Notes: generated by a model from the letters alone, not told the origin. A stretch of 64,000 nucleotides of DNA from Billgrantia sulfidoxydans (GCF_017868775.1 NZ_CP053381.1:3348001-3412000); one strand, 5' to 3'. Positions 29,671-39,640 are shown, counted from the first letter of the stretch. A program made the numbers and translations.

Positions 29671-30363
29671 ATGTTCGGCCTGACGCCCTCCGATTGGGAA
29701 GCCCTGCGACTGACCCTGCGACTGGCCCTGATCAGCACGGCGCTGCTGCTGGTGCTGTGCCTGCCGCTGGCCTGGTGGCTGGCTCACACCCAGCGCCGGG
29801 TGAAAGTGGTCGTCGAGGCGCTGGTATCGCTGCCGCTGGTGCTGCCTCCCACCGTGATCGGCTTCTACCTGCTGATCCTGCTCGGTCCGCGTGGCGCCGT
29901 GGGCGGCACGCTGGAGCGCCTGGGCGCGAACCACCTGGCCTTCACCTTCACCGGCCTGGTGATCGGCTCGATGATCTATTCGCTGCCTTTCGTGGTGCAG
30001 CCGATGCAGAACGCCTTCCAGGCCATGGGGCGTCGCCCGCTGGAGGTGGCCGCCACCCTGCGGGCCGGCCCGCTGGACCGCCTGGTGTCGGTCGTGCTGC
30101 CGCTGTCGCGCCAGGGTCTGCTGACTGCGGCGGTGCTCTCATTCGCCCACACCCTGGGCGAGTTCGGCGTGCTGCTGATGATCGGCGGCGGGATACCGGG
30201 CCAGACCCAGGTCGCCTCCATCGCCATCTACAGTCATGTGGAAGCCATGGACTACGCTTCCGCCCATCGCTTGTCGCTGTTCCTGATGCTGGCGGCGTTC
30301 CTGCTGCTGGTCTGCGTCTATGCGCTCAACAAGCGCTTCAAGATCGTGGGGATGACGCCGTGA
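29671..30363 (+). CDS. modB: Molybdate ABC transporter permease
   Basis: Inner-membrane component of the molybdate importer, 230 residues with about five to six hydrophobic segments. The LPLVLPPTVIGFYLL and TLGEFGVLLMIGGGIPGQTQ regions are hallmarks of ModB; the latter holds the EAA coupling loop. It follows modA by 8 bp with GAGGG upstream, and its TGA overlaps the GTG of modC. Confidence 0.95.
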   Translation: MFGLTPSDWEALRLTLRLALISTALLLVLCLPLAWWLAHTQRRVKVVVEALVSLPLVLPPTVIGFYLLILLGPRGAVGGTLERLGANHLAFTFTGLVIGSMIYSLPFVVQPMQNAFQAMGRRPLEVAATLRAGPLDRLVSVVLPLSRQGLLTAAVLSFAHTLGEFGVLLMIGGGIPGQTQVASIAIYSHVEAMDYASAHRLSLFLMLAAFLLLVCVYALNKRFKIVGMTP

Positions 30364-31424
30364 GCGTCGCGGGCAGCTTTCGGCTGACGCGCGGTAGTTT
30401 CGTGCTGGAGGCCGAACTGAAACTCCCCGAGCGGGGTGTCACGGCGCTGTTCGGCCGCTCCGGTTCGGGCAAGACCACCCTGCTGCGCTGCCTGGCCGGG
30501 CTCGAGCGCAGCGAGGGCTGGCTGACGGTCAACGGCCAGCGCTGGCAGGCCCCCGACCACGTCCTGCCGGTGCACCGTCGCCCGCTGGGCTACGTCTTCC
30601 AGGAGGCGAGCCTCTTTCCCCATCTGCGGGTGCGCGACAACCTGCGCTACGGCTATCGACGAGTCGAGCCCAGCCGTCGCCGCGTCGACTTCGACGAGAC
30701 CGTGAAACTGCTCGGCCTCGAAGCGCTGCTGGAGCGTCATCCCCAGGCGCTCTCAGGCGGGCAGCGGCAGCGAGTCGCCATCGCCCGCGCCCTGCTCGCC
30801 AGCCCCCGCCTGCTGTTGATGGATGAACCCATGGCCTCGCTGGACGCGACCAGCAAGGCGGAAATCCTGCCCTATCTGGAGCGGCTGCACGCCTACCTCG
30901 AGATTCCGGTGGTCTACGTCAGCCACGCGCTCGACGAGGTGACCCGCCTGGCGGATCACATGGTGCTGCTGGAAGCGGGCCAGGTACTGGCCGCCGGCCC
31001 CTTGCACGAGCTGCTGGTGCGCAGCGACCTGCCGTTGTCCCACGCCGACAACGCCGCCGCGGTGCTGGAGACACGCGTCGAGGGATACGATGCCGACCGG
31101 CAGCTCGTCGCGCTGACGTGCGGCGCCGGGCGGCTGTGGGTCTCGCGGGAAGCGGCATCGCCGGGCAAGCGGCTGCGGCTGAGCATTCGCGCCAGCGACG
31201 TGGTAATCAGCCTGACGCCGCCCCAGGATGCCAGCGTTCTCAACTGCCTGCCGGCGCAGGTGGCCGAGATCAGCGACGACCCCCACCCCGGCCATTTGCT
31301 GGTACGCCTGGCAGTCGCCGAACAGATGCTGCTCTCGCGCATCCCCCGCGAGGCTTCCCAGCGCCTGGCCTTGCACCCAGGGCAGCAGGTGTATGCCCAA
31401 CTGCGAGGCAAGGCGCTGTCATGA
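30360..31424 (+). CDS. modC: Molybdate ABC transporter ATP-binding protein
   Basis: ATPase of the molybdate importer, 354 residues. Walker A GRSGSGKTT is at 32-40, the signature LSGGQRQRVAIARAL at about 132-146, Walker B LLLMDEPMASLD at about 152-163, and the switch His in VSHALDEV. The C-terminal 65 residues form a Mop/TOBE-type domain (SIRASDVVISL motif), known in ModC as the oxyanion-sensing trans-inhibition domain. The GTG start overlaps the modB stop (GTGA). The gene converges on modE with 28 bp between stops. Confidence 0.95.
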   Translation: MSVAGSFRLTRGSFVLEAELKLPERGVTALFGRSGSGKTTLLRCLAGLERSEGWLTVNGQRWQAPDHVLPVHRRPLGYVFQEASLFPHLRVRDNLRYGYRRVEPSRRRVDFDETVKLLGLEALLERHPQALSGGQRQRVAIARALLASPRLLLMDEPMASLDATSKAEILPYLERLHAYLEIPVVYVSHALDEVTRLADHMVLLEAGQVLAAGPLHELLVRSDLPLSHADNAAAVLETRVEGYDADRQLVALTCGAGRLWVSREAASPGKRLRLSIRASDVVISLTPPQDASVLNCLPAQVAEISDDPHPGHLLVRLAVAEQMLLSRIPREASQRLALHPGQQVYAQLRGKALS

Positions 31425-31452
31425 CGTAGTCGCGCCACGCCAGGCGGGATGA

Positions 31453-31821
31453 TCAGGAAGGCGTTGGCGAAGCGATCAGAAGAGCGGCGAAGGCCTCCAT
31501 CTCCTCGGCCACCGCCTCGCTGGCGATGCGCTGCATGCGCAGGTAGCGTGCCAGGACGTCCTCACCGAACGGGGTGAGGCTGGCGCCTCCGCCGCCCTTG
31601 CCCCCGGTGGCCGTGTTGACCAGGGGCTCCTTGAAGCACTGGTTCATGGTATCGACCAGCAGCCAGGCGCGCCGATAGCTCATGCCCATCTGGCGGGCTG
31701 CCGCGGAGATCGAACCGGTCGCGGCGATGGCCTCGAGCAGTTGGACCTTGCCCGGGCCGATGGCGATGGCGCGGCCCAGTTGGACACGCAGGCGAGGAGT
31801 CGACGGATTCGGGGCTGACAC
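31453..31821 (-). CDS. modE: ModE-type regulator lacking Mop domains
   Basis: Winged helix-turn-helix protein of 122 residues corresponding to the N-terminal DNA-binding half of ModE. The HTH contains SISAAARQMGMSYRRAWLLVD (about 38-58), and the GGKGGGGASLTPFG block (about 73-86) is the wing. Full ModE carries two Mop molybdate-binding domains after this; here the protein ends soon after the dimer helix. Its location beside modABC and a ModE box before modA fit local control, but molybdate sensing must occur differently or not at all. Confidence 0.87.
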   Translation of the reverse strand: MSAPNPSTPRLRVQLGRAIAIGPGKVQLLEAIAATGSISAAARQMGMSYRRAWLLVDTMNQCFKEPLVNTATGGKGGGGASLTPFGEDVLARYLRMQRIASEAVAEEMEAFAALLIASPTPS

Positions 31822-31907
31822 GCTGGCCTCCTTGGAGCGTCATCGACAGGATGCTACCACTGCGCACGCTGCGCTGGCATCGGGGTCCCGGCCGTCGGGA
31901 GCCATGC

Positions 31908-32762
31908 TCAGCGCAGCAGCAGCACCGGCCCCCTGGCCCGGCGCAGCATGGCGGTGGTGGTGCTGCCCACCAGCAGGTGGCGGATGCGCGAGTGGCCGTA
32001 GGCGCCCATCACCACTAGGTCGATGGCGTTCTCTTCCTGATAGGCGCGCAGGGTCTCCTCGACCTCGCCGGCACGGATCGCCCCTTCGGCCTCGTGGCCG
32101 GCCTCGCGCAGCGTGGCCAGCGCCCAGTCGAGCTGCGAGCGGTTGTCGCCGGTCTCGGCGCCGACGATCACCACGTGCACCGGGATGCCGTTGAACAGCG
32201 GGCTCTTGGCCAGCATCTCGACGCCCTTGCGGGTGGTCTTGCTGCCGTCGAAGGCGAGCATCACCCGCTGAGGCTGCGTGAAGGTCTCCGGCACCATCAG
32301 GATCGGCCGATGCAGGGCGCGCACTACCCGCTCCAGGTTGGAGCCCAGGTGCTCGCTGGCCTGGTGGGCGGTCTCGCCGCGCTTGCCCAGCACCAGCAGG
32401 CGGATCTCGTCCTGCAGTTCGGCCAGCGTCTCGACCAGGGTACCGTTGCGCTGGCGCGTGCCGGGGTCATCCACGCCATCCTCGACGGCACGCTCGCAGG
32501 CCGCCCGGAGCATCAGCCGGCCCTGCTCCTGGGCCACCTTGGCGCGCTGCTCGTCGAGCTGCGAAAGCTCCTCGAGCAGGTGCTCGCGGGAGCCCAGCCC
32601 GATGTTGCCGGAGAGATCCGCCTCGGCGGTCTGCGGGTGGTTGTCCACCACGTGGAGGAAGGTCAGCGGCGCGCCGAGCGCCAGGCTGGCCCAGGCGGCG
32701 TAGTCGCACACCCCAGTAGAGAACTGCGAGCCGTCGATGGCGGCCATTACCTGTTCTGTCAT
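31908..32762 (-). CDS. Tandem universal stress protein
   Basis: Two UspA domains in one 284-residue cytosolic protein. The first (about 1-150) starts MAAIDGS and ends with a nucleotide loop of the form GKRGETAHQASEHLGSN. The second (about 155-284) starts VMLAFDGS and has GAYGHSRIRHLLVGSTT. Both match G-x2-G-x9-G-S, the ATP-binding form. The start at 32762 (MTEQV) is favoured by similarity to UspA openings; 32777 is possible. It follows a SulP transporter by about 110 bp on the same strand, an association also seen for stress proteins that regulate transporters. Confidence 0.9.
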   Translation of the reverse strand: MTEQVMAAIDGSQFSTGVCDYAAWASLALGAPLTFLHVVDNHPQTAEADLSGNIGLGSREHLLEELSQLDEQRAKVAQEQGRLMLRAACERAVEDGVDDPGTRQRNGTLVETLAELQDEIRLLVLGKRGETAHQASEHLGSNLERVVRALHRPILMVPETFTQPQRVMLAFDGSKTTRKGVEMLAKSPLFNGIPVHVVIVGAETGDNRSQLDWALATLREAGHEAEGAIRAGEVEETLRAYQEENAIDLVVMGAYGHSRIRHLLVGSTTTAMLRRARGPVLLLR

Positions 32763-32875
32763 GGTGTCGTTTCCCATGCTGGCATTGTCGTCGCAGCGCT
32801 CAAGGACACTGCGACGCCCGATTCGACCCAGCGGGCCGCGGCTCCTTCAAGAGGAGCACCGGCCCGCGATTGGCG

Positions 32876-34366
32876 TCAATGGCCGCCCATCAACTTTTCC
32901 ACGGCAGCCGGATCGTCATGGATGGCGTAGCGGTCGACGATGGTGGCGCTGGCCTCGTTGAGGCCGATCAGCTCCACCTCGGTGCCTTCACGGCGGAACT
33001 TGATCACTACCCGGTCCAGCGTCTGCACGGCGGTGATGTCCCAGAAGTGCGCGCGCGACAGGTCGATGGTGACCTTCTGCACGGTTTCCTTGAAGTCGAA
33101 GGCATTGCCGAAGCGCTCCGAGGAAGCGAAGAACACCTGGCCGACTACCCGGTAGATGCGACGGCTGCCGTCATCGGCCTCTTCGGAGCCGATGTAGAGG
33201 ATGTTGCCGACCTTGTTGGCGAAGAACATCGCCGCCAGCAGCACACCGACGAACACGCCGATGGCCAGGTTATGGGTGCCCACGGTCACCGCCACGGTGG
33301 CCAGCATGACAAGGTTGGTGCTCATCGGGTGCTTCCTGAGGTCGCGGATCGAGGCCCAGCTGAAGGTGCCGATGGAGACCATGATCATCACCGCCACCAG
33401 CGCGGCCATGGGGATCTGCGACACCCAGTCGGCGAGGAACACCACCATGATCAGTAGCACCACGCCGGCCACGAACGTGGAGAGACGCCCGCGGCCGCCC
33501 GACTTCACGTTGATCACCGACTGGCCGATCATCGCACAGCCGGCCATGCCGCCGAGCAGGCCGGCGCCGATATTGGCGATGCCCTGCCCCTTGCACTCGC
33601 GGTTCTTGTCGCTCGGGGTATCGGTCAGGTCGTCGACGATGGTGGCGGTCATCATCGACTCCAGCAGGCCCACCACGGCGAGCATCACCGAGTAGGGCAG
33701 GATGATCCACAGCGTCTCGAGGGTCAGCGGCACGTCGGGCCACAGGAACACCGGCAGGGTGTCGGGCAGCTCGCCCATGTCGCCCACGGTGCGGATCTCC
33801 ATGCCGCTCGCCATGTAGACGGCGGTGAGCACCACGATGCACACCAGCGGCGAGGGAATCGTCTTGCCGATCCTGGGCAGGTAGGGGAACAGGTAGATGA
33901 TGCCGAGCCCGGCCGCCGTCATGGCATAGACGTGCCAGGTCACGCCGGTCAGTTCGGGAAGCTGCGCCATGAAGATCAGGATCGCCAGGGCGTTGACGAA
34001 GCCAGTGACTACCGAGCGCGAGACGAAGCGCATCAGGTCGGCCAGCTTGAGGTAGCCGGCGACGATCTGCAGCCCCCCGGTGAGCAGGGTCGCGGCCAGC
34101 AGGTACTCGAGGCCATGGTCGCGCACCAGGGTCACCATCAGCAGCGCCATGGCGCCGGTGGCCGCCGAGATCATCCCCGGGCGACCGCCGGTGAAGGCAA
34201 TGATCACGGCGATACAGAAGGAGGCGTAGAGCCCCACCTTGGGGTCGACGCCGGCGATGATGGAGAAGGCGATGGCCTCGGGAATCAGGGCCAGCGCGAC
34301 CACGATACCGGCGAGGGAGTCGCCCTTGAGGTTGGAGAACCACTCTTGCTTGATGGATCGGATCAT
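32876..34366 (-). CDS. SulP-family inorganic anion transporter
   Basis: Inner-membrane anion transporter of 496 residues with about 11-12 hydrophobic segments and a C-terminal STAS domain (about 385-496). [33 protein letters not shown] at about 17-49 (read in parts) is the SulP signature region, and [25 protein letters not shown] lies in TM8. The transported ion (sulfate, bicarbonate or a dicarboxylate) is not evident. The frame extends to 34570, but the extra 68 residues are not membrane-like or family-like, so MIRSIKQEW at 34366 is taken as the start. Confidence 0.9.
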   Translation of the reverse strand: MIRSIKQEWFSNLKGDSLAGIVVALALIPEAIAFSIIAGVDPKVGLYASFCIAVIIAFTGGRPGMISAATGAMALLMVTLVRDHGLEYLLAATLLTGGLQIVAGYLKLADLMRFVSRSVVTGFVNALAILIFMAQLPELTGVTWHVYAMTAAGLGIIYLFPYLPRIGKTIPSPLVCIVVLTAVYMASGMEIRTVGDMGELPDTLPVFLWPDVPLTLETLWIILPYSVMLAVVGLLESMMTATIVDDLTDTPSDKNRECKGQGIANIGAGLLGGMAGCAMIGQSVINVKSGGRGRLSTFVAGVVLLIMVVFLADWVSQIPMAALVAVMIMVSIGTFSWASIRDLRKHPMSTNLVMLATVAVTVGTHNLAIGVFVGVLLAAMFFANKVGNILYIGSEEADDGSRRIYRVVGQVFFASSERFGNAFDFKETVQKVTIDLSRAHFWDITAVQTLDRVVIKFRREGTEVELIGLNEASATIVDRYAIHDDPAAVEKLMGGH

Positions 34367-34705
34367 TCTTCGGTCCAGTCGATGGGTTGCATACCAGCCG
34401 GCGCCAGCGCCGGAAAGTACCAGGGGTCGAGTCGCAAGCGTCCCTTGGCTTGGCGTCGAAGACACCGCCCTGGGGCTGATCAAACAGGACTCAATGAAAA
34501 AAGCGGGTACGGGCGGGATGCCCGTGACATCGGCTGATGTCGAGCGGTGGTGAGCCGATGACGGCATCACCCGGGGAGAGAGAACGCTAGGGCGGCGTGG
34601 CCAGCCCGGTTAGAGGAGTCAGCACGTAGCGTCGCATCCTTGGTCAGGGGAACTCGCGGGGCTCGGTTTTCAACCTGACACGCCCCTCACGAGCGGCGCA
34701 TGTTA
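34367..34705. other. 339-bp intergenic region between SulP and EamA genes
   Basis: No convincing coding frame. On the minus strand a short hairpin (ACGGGC/GCCCGT at 34509-34525) is followed six bases later by six T residues (34497-34502), which may terminate the EamA transcript. A promoter for the SulP gene should lie nearer 34370-34490 but no clear boxes were found. Confidence 0.4.
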
Positions 34706-35620
34706 TCAGAGACCACGCTGCGCTGCACCCCGCCCCCGCAGGCGCCGTTCCAGCCGGCGCTCATAGAGCCCCTTGGCCAGCAGCGTGCCGAGCACCAGGG
34801 CACCGCCGATCAGCGCCACCGGCGCCGGCCGCTCGCCGAGGATCCACCACACCCACAGGGTGCCCACCACCACCTCGAGCAGCATCAACAGCCCCACCTC
34901 GGCGGCCGGCAGGTAGAGCGGCCCGCGCTGGATCAGGGTGAAACCCAGCGGCAGCAGCACCAGGCACAGCAGTACCAGCAGCAGCAGGCTATCGGCCGGC
35001 GGCAGCGCAATGCCGCCGCCGGCCAGGCCGAACAGTGCCGCCACGGCCGCGACGATCAGGCCGGAAAGGGTCAGCATGGGGCTCATGTCGACGCCCGGGC
35101 GGGTGCGGCAGAGGGTGAAGTTGGCGGCCAGCGCCGTCGCCGCCAGCAGCGCGAAGCCGTTGCCGATCCACGAGCCCGCCCCGGTATCGTCGAGCACGAT
35201 CAGCGAGGTACCGAGCAGGCACAGCCAGATGGCGAGCCAGGTACGCCGCGGCAGCCGCTCACCGAGAAACAGCCGCGAGAGCAAGGCGGCGATCAGCGGC
35301 GCCCCGGCCAGGATCATCAGTACGTTGCCGCCCTTGGTGTACTGGTTGCCGAGCACGAAGCCGAAGGTGGAGAAACTGAACAGCAGCGCCACGCCGATGC
35401 CGGTCCCGCCGCAGCGGCGGTAGGCCGCCAGCGTGCCGGCCCCGTGCCGCGCCAGCATGAGGAGGATGAAGCCCAGCGCGGTCAGCAGCCCGCGCCACAG
35501 CAGAATCTCGCTGTCGGGTAGACCGATCAGCTTGATCAGCAGGGCGTCGGGGGAAATGATCAGCGCACCGCCACCGGTCAGCAACAGCCCCTGTTGGCGG
35601 TGTGAAAGGGAGTGGAACAA
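34706..35620 (-). CDS. EamA/DMT-family transporter
   Basis: Predicted inner-membrane exporter of 304 residues with about ten hydrophobic segments in two EamA repeats: the first includes LLWRGLLTALGF and LGNQYTKGGNVLMILAGAPLIAALLSRLFLGERL (about 90-124, in parts), the second LLMLLEVVVGTLWVWWILGERP near 265-286. The GERL/GERP motif ends each repeat. Members export amino acids, purines or other metabolites; the substrate here is unknown. It is separated from the slipin gene by 65 bp containing two stable hairpins. Confidence 0.87.
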   Translation of the reverse strand: MFHSLSHRQQGLLLTGGGALIISPDALLIKLIGLPDSEILLWRGLLTALGFILLMLARHGAGTLAAYRRCGGTGIGVALLFSFSTFGFVLGNQYTKGGNVLMILAGAPLIAALLSRLFLGERLPRRTWLAIWLCLLGTSLIVLDDTGAGSWIGNGFALLAATALAANFTLCRTRPGVDMSPMLTLSGLIVAAVAALFGLAGGGIALPPADSLLLLVLLCLVLLPLGFTLIQRGPLYLPAAEVGLLMLLEVVVGTLWVWWILGERPAPVALIGGALVLGTLLAKGLYERRLERRLRGRGAAQRGL

Positions 35621-35653
35621 GGCGACCTCATCTTCCGTCAGGTCGCCTCAGGA

Positions 35654-35677
35654 TGCCACGCCCAGGCGGGCGTGGCA
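35654..35677 (-). terminator. Hairpin between slipin and EamA genes
   Basis: TGCCACGCCC and GGGCGTGGCA form a perfect 10-bp stem with a four-base loop, 8 bp after the slipin stop. A second stem (GGCGACCT/AGGTCGCC, 35621-35647) lies just beyond. Neither has a U tract, so termination is likely but not certain. Confidence 0.55.
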
Positions 35678-35685
35678 CGTTTCGT

Positions 35686-36489
35686 TCAGCCTTCGCCCAA
35701 GTCGTCTGGTCTCGTTCCCGCGTTGCGCGCCTGAGCGGCCGGCGAGGCCTGCATGTGCTTGAACGCCTCCATGATGTCCATCGGCAGCGGGAAGACGATG
35801 GTCGAGGCGTTCTTGTTGCTCATGTCGCTCATGGTCTGCAGGTAGCGCAGCTGCAGCGCGGCGGAGTTCTCGGCCATCACGTTGGCCGCCTCGACCAGCT
35901 TCCTGGAGGCTTGCAGCTCGCCCTCGGCGTGAATCACCTTGGCCCGCCGCTCTCGCTCGGCCTCGGCCTGGCGGGCGATGGCGCGAATCATGCTCTCGTC
36001 CAGGTCGACATGCTTGATCTCGACGTTGGCCACCTTGATGCCCCACTCCTCGGTCTGGGTGTCGATGATCTCCTGGATGTCGTCGTTGAGCTTGTCGCGC
36101 TCGGAGAGCATCTCGTCGAGATCGTGCTTGCCCAGCACCGAGCGCAGCGTGGTCTGGGCCAGCTGACTGGTGGCGAGGGTGAAGTTCTCGACCTGGATGA
36201 TCGCCTTCTCCGGATCGACCACGCGGAAGTAGAGCACCGCGTTGACCTTGACGGTGACGTTGTCCTGGGAAATGACGTCCTGCTCCGGCACGTCCATGGT
36301 GATCACGCGCAGGTCGACCACGCTCATCTGCTGGATCCCGGGAATCACGATGATCAGCCCCGGCCCCTTGACCGACTGGAAGCGACCGAGGAAGAAGATC
36401 ACGCCACGCTTGTATTCCGGCAGAATGCGGATCGACGCGGCGATCAGCATGAACAGCAGCACTACCGGCACGAGATAGGAAATCATCAT
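35686..36489 (-). CDS. Slipin, SPFH/band 7 membrane protein (QmcA-like)
   Basis: Membrane-scaffold protein of 267 residues with one N-terminal transmembrane segment (about 3-21) and an SPFH domain (about 25-180), then an Ala/Glu-rich helical region ([23 protein letters not shown]) that should form a coiled coil. The ATG at 36489 has AGGAG seven bases upstream and is preferred over an upstream GTG. It follows the NfeD protease gene by 64 bp on the same strand, the classic slipin-NfeD pairing in which NfeD is thought to process the slipin C-terminus. Confidence 0.93.
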   Translation of the reverse strand: MMISYLVPVVLLFMLIAASIRILPEYKRGVIFFLGRFQSVKGPGLIIVIPGIQQMSVVDLRVITMDVPEQDVISQDNVTVKVNAVLYFRVVDPEKAIIQVENFTLATSQLAQTTLRSVLGKHDLDEMLSERDKLNDDIQEIIDTQTEEWGIKVANVEIKHVDLDESMIRAIARQAEAERERRAKVIHAEGELQASRKLVEAANVMAENSAALQLRYLQTMSDMSNKNASTIVFPLPMDIMEAFKHMQASPAAQARNAGTRPDDLGEG

Positions 36490-36553
36490 GAGCACACTCC
36501 TCGATATGTCTGGCCTCGATGTGTCAGGTTGCCCCTGTCGCGAAAGCGTTCCC

Positions 36554-38014
36554 TTACTGCGCCGCCCGATCGGCGGGCACGACCACGAGCGTCAGCCCCT
36601 CGACCGCCACCACCCTCACCTCCTGGCCGCGCGTCAGGGCGGCACTGCTGCGGGCATTCCAGCGCTCGCCCCTCAGGCGGACATGGCCCTGCCCCTGAAA
36701 ATCCTCCTGGGCCACGCCAAGGCTGCCGACGAGCTGCTCCTGGCCGGTACGGGCAGGCCGCCGGCGAAGACCGGCGAAACGGATCAATACCCACAGCATG
36801 ATCCCCGCGGCCAGCAGGGCGATGCCGCCGATCAGGGGAAGGGAAACCGCCAACTGTTCTGAGTCCATCAGCATCACCGAACCGATCACGAAAGCCACGA
36901 TCCCCCCCATGCCGAGAATGCCGAAGCTGGGCATCAGCGCCTCGCCCACGATCAGGCCGAGCCCGACCAGGATCAGCGCCAGACCGGCATAGTTGATCGG
37001 CAACAGCTGGAAGGCGAACAGCGCCAGCAGCAGCGAAATCACCCCGATGGTGCCCGGCACCAGGCTGCCCGGGTTGGAAAGCTCGAAGATCAGCCCGTAG
37101 AAGCCGATGATCATCAGGAAGTAGGCCACGTTGGGGTTGGTGATCACCTGCAGCAGCTCGGTGCGCCAGTCGGGATCGAAGCGCTCGATGACGAGGTCTG
37201 CGGTGTTCAGGGTGCGCTCGCCACCCGCCATCACCACGTCGCGCCCGTCGATCTGGGCCAGCAGGTCGTCGATGTCGCTGGCGACCACGTCGATCACGCC
37301 ACGTTCGAGCGCCTCGCGGGAGGTCAGGTTGACCGCCTCGCGCACCGCCTCCTCGGCCCAGTCGGCGTTGCGGCCGTGACGCTCGGCCAGGCCGCGAATG
37401 TAGTAGACGGCGTCCTCGAGCACCTTGCGCTCCATGGCGGTCTCACCGCGCCGGGGAGACGGCTCGGTGTCCGCCTGCTCATCGCCGGCCTCGGCGCCAT
37501 CCCCGGCGGCCTCGTCGCCATCCCCGGCGGCGTCCTCGTCAGGAGCTTCCTCCGCGGGATCGTCCATGCCGGGCAACCCCCCGCCCCCCATCTGCACCGG
37601 GGTGGCCGATCCCAGGTGGGTCGAGGGGGCCATGGCGGCCACGTGGCTGCCGTAGAGCAGGTAGGTGCCGGCGCTGGCGGCGCGCCCACCGCTGGGAGAG
37701 ACGTAGATGGCGACGGGCACCTGCGATGCCAGCATGGCGCGGATCATGCTGCGCATGGTGGCATCGAGCCCGCCCGGGGTGTCCATCTGCACGATGACGA
37801 GTTCGGCATCGCGAGCGGCGGCACGTCGCAACCCGCGCTCGAAATAGTCGCCGGTAGCCGGCCCGATGGCGCCCTCCACCGTCATGACCAGGGCGATGCG
37901 CCCATTCTCCTGAGCCTGGCTCTGCCATGCCAACAGGCCACCGCCAAGGAGCAGACACAGAAAGCTCGCCCACAGCACAAGACGGTGAAACCAGACGACA
38001 CGGCGCACGCTCAT
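36554..38014 (-). CDS. Full-length NfeD serine protease
   Basis: Membrane-bound ClpP-class protease of 486 residues. After a signal/anchor (about 8-34) comes the protease domain, with Ser114 in RAASAGTY and Lys197 in MERKVLED, which match the known Ser-Lys dyad of the family. Four or more membrane helices (about 285-415) and a C-terminal NfeD OB-fold domain (about 420-486) follow. A 39-residue insert (about 149-187) is almost entirely Asp, Glu, Gly and Ala and sits between the dyad residues. It precedes the slipin gene, its likely substrate. Confidence 0.93.
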   Translation of the reverse strand: MSVRRVVWFHRLVLWASFLCLLLGGGLLAWQSQAQENGRIALVMTVEGAIGPATGDYFERGLRRAAARDAELVIVQMDTPGGLDATMRSMIRAMLASQVPVAIYVSPSGGRAASAGTYLLYGSHVAAMAPSTHLGSATPVQMGGGGLPGMDDPAEEAPDEDAAGDGDEAAGDGAEAGDEQADTEPSPRRGETAMERKVLEDAVYYIRGLAERHGRNADWAEEAVREAVNLTSREALERGVIDVVASDIDDLLAQIDGRDVVMAGGERTLNTADLVIERFDPDWRTELLQVITNPNVAYFLMIIGFYGLIFELSNPGSLVPGTIGVISLLLALFAFQLLPINYAGLALILVGLGLIVGEALMPSFGILGMGGIVAFVIGSVMLMDSEQLAVSLPLIGGIALLAAGIMLWVLIRFAGLRRRPARTGQEQLVGSLGVAQEDFQGQGHVRLRGERWNARSSAALTRGQEVRVVAVEGLTLVVVPADRAAQ

Positions 38015-38292
38015 GACAACCTTTCCTCGCGTCGTGATACGGGTATGCTTGTTAAGACCCCACTCTTGGTGTTTCAGTTTCTACTGAAATCAGGTTAGCA
38101 GGCCTCGCCATACCACGCCGTGTCGACTTACTCGGGCTCCGCTCGGCGAAGGTGTCAGCATGGCAGCTACCCTCGCGACCGCGGTGTAGGATCCGCAACG
38201 ATCCGCAACGAGGGGCATCGCACCTGTGGACGGCAGGCTACGGCTCTTCACATGGGGCCACTCTCCAATCCACCCTATCGAGGAGTGAGTCG

Positions 38293-39504
38293 ATGTCGCT
38301 GCGTCTACTTCGTGTCCTGCCATTGGCTGCCATGCTCGCCCACCCACTCCACGCAGCCTCCGCCCTGCAGGAATGGGAGAGCGTGCTCGACGAAGCCCGC
38401 GGCCAGACCGTCTACTGGCACGCCTGGGCCGGCGACACGCGGATCAACGACTATCTCGACTGGGTCAAGCGCCGGGTCAGGGACGAGCATGAGGTCGAAC
38501 TGGTGCACGTCAAGATCGACGACACCGGCTCCGCCGTCTCCCGGGTCTTGGCCGAGCGCAGCGCGGGCAATCACGACGACGGCAGCGTCGACCTGGTCTG
38601 GCTCAACGGCGAGAACTTCGCCGCCATGAAAGAGAACGACCTGCTGTACGGCCCCTTCGCCGAGCAGTTACCGAATTTTTCCCTGACCCATCCTGAGCAC
38701 AACCCCGAGGTGGTGACCGACTTCACGCTGCCCACGGAAGGCTATGAGTCGCCCTGGGGCAAGGCGCAGATCACCTTCTACTACGACGCGGAGGCACTCG
38801 ATGAGGAGCCGCCGCGCAACATGGCGCAGCTGCTCGCCTGGGCCGAGATCAACCCGGGGCGCTTCACCTATCCGCGCATACCCGACTTCCTCGGCAGCAC
38901 CTTCCTCAAGCAGGCGCTCATTGCCCTGGCCGACGACACCGATGTGCTCTACGAACCGGTCGTGCAGAGCGATTTCGAGGCCGTTACCGCGCCGCTGTGG
39001 GAATACCTGGATGCCCTGCATCCCCACCTGTGGCGCCGCGGCCGGCAGTTTCCCGCCAATGGCCCCGAGCTGCGTCGCCTGATGGGCGACGGCGAACTGT
39101 CCCTGGCCTTCACCTTCAACCCGGCGGAGCCGGCCGCCGCCGTGGCCGACTTCGAGCTGCCCGAGTCGACCCGCAGCTACGTCCTTGAGGGCGGCACCCT
39201 GGGCAACGTGCACTTCGTCGCCATTCCGTTCAATTCGCCCCGCCGGGCCGGCGCCATGGTCGTGGCCAACTTCCTGCTCTCGCCCGAGGCCCAGGCACGC
39301 AAGCAGGACCTCGCGGTATGGGGTGACCCCACCGTACTCGACGTGACACGCCTCGACGCCGAGACCCGTTCCTTGTTCGAGCAGGAGAGCGACAACCCTG
39401 CCCTGCTGCCGCCGGAGGCGCTGGCCGAGACCCTGCCGGAACCGCACCCGAGCTGGATGACGGCGCTGCAGGACGCCTGGCAGGCGCGCTACGTCGGTCG
39501 CTAG
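38293..39504 (+). CDS. YnjB-like ABC transporter substrate-binding protein
   Basis: Periplasmic binding protein of 403 residues with a signal peptide (hydrophobic 5-16, cleavage near HAAS at 18-22). The WHAWAGDTRINDYLDWVK and IDLVWLNGENFAAMKE-like VDLVWLNGENFAAMKEN blocks place it with YnjB, the binding protein of an uncharacterised E. coli importer (ABC, spermidine/thiamine-like fold). It starts the ynjBCD-type operon, with GAGGAG before the ATG at 38293. The ligand is unknown. Confidence 0.88.
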   Translation: MSLRLLRVLPLAAMLAHPLHAASALQEWESVLDEARGQTVYWHAWAGDTRINDYLDWVKRRVRDEHEVELVHVKIDDTGSAVSRVLAERSAGNHDDGSVDLVWLNGENFAAMKENDLLYGPFAEQLPNFSLTHPEHNPEVVTDFTLPTEGYESPWGKAQITFYYDAEALDEEPPRNMAQLLAWAEINPGRFTYPRIPDFLGSTFLKQALIALADDTDVLYEPVVQSDFEAVTAPLWEYLDALHPHLWRRGRQFPANGPELRRLMGDGELSLAFTFNPAEPAAAVADFELPESTRSYVLEGGTLGNVHFVAIPFNSPRRAGAMVVANFLLSPEAQARKQDLAVWGDPTVLDVTRLDAETRSLFEQESDNPALLPPEALAETLPEPHPSWMTALQDAWQARYVGR

Positions 39505-39507
39505 TCT

Positions 39508-39640
39508 CTGTCTGAAAAGTCGGCGAGCGAAGGTCAGACAAGGCAAAAATCGTCGAAAAGACGGAGTTTACGGGGTGTAAATGAGTACTTTGAGCCGATT
39601 TTTAACGCGGTATGACCGAGCGCAGCCAGTTTTCGGACAG
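39508..39640. repeat. 133-bp MITE-like palindromic repeat inside the ynj operon
   Basis: The ends, CTGTCTGAAAAGT at 39508 and ACTTTTCGGACAG-like AGTTTTCGGACAG at 39628-39640, form imperfect terminal inverted repeats. The inner arms are also inverted (GGTCAGAC...GGCAAAAATCG against CGATTTTTAACGC...GTATGACC), with a GTTTAC/GTAAAT hairpin near the centre. It carries no coding frame and lies between the binding-protein and permease genes. I recall similar elements in Halomonas genomes, but copy number cannot be seen from one window. Confidence 0.7.

Noticed and set aside
34367..34570. N-terminal 68-residue extension of the SulP transporter
   Set aside because: It is not membrane-like or conserved in character, and a family-typical start MIRSIKQEW exists at 34366.
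38015..38292. Possible TPP riboswitch before the YnjB-like gene
   Set aside because: The binding protein is distantly thiamine-like, but no conserved CTGAGA/ACCTGA elements were found; only a short TTTCAG/CTGAAA hairpin and a duplicated GATCCGCAAC are present.
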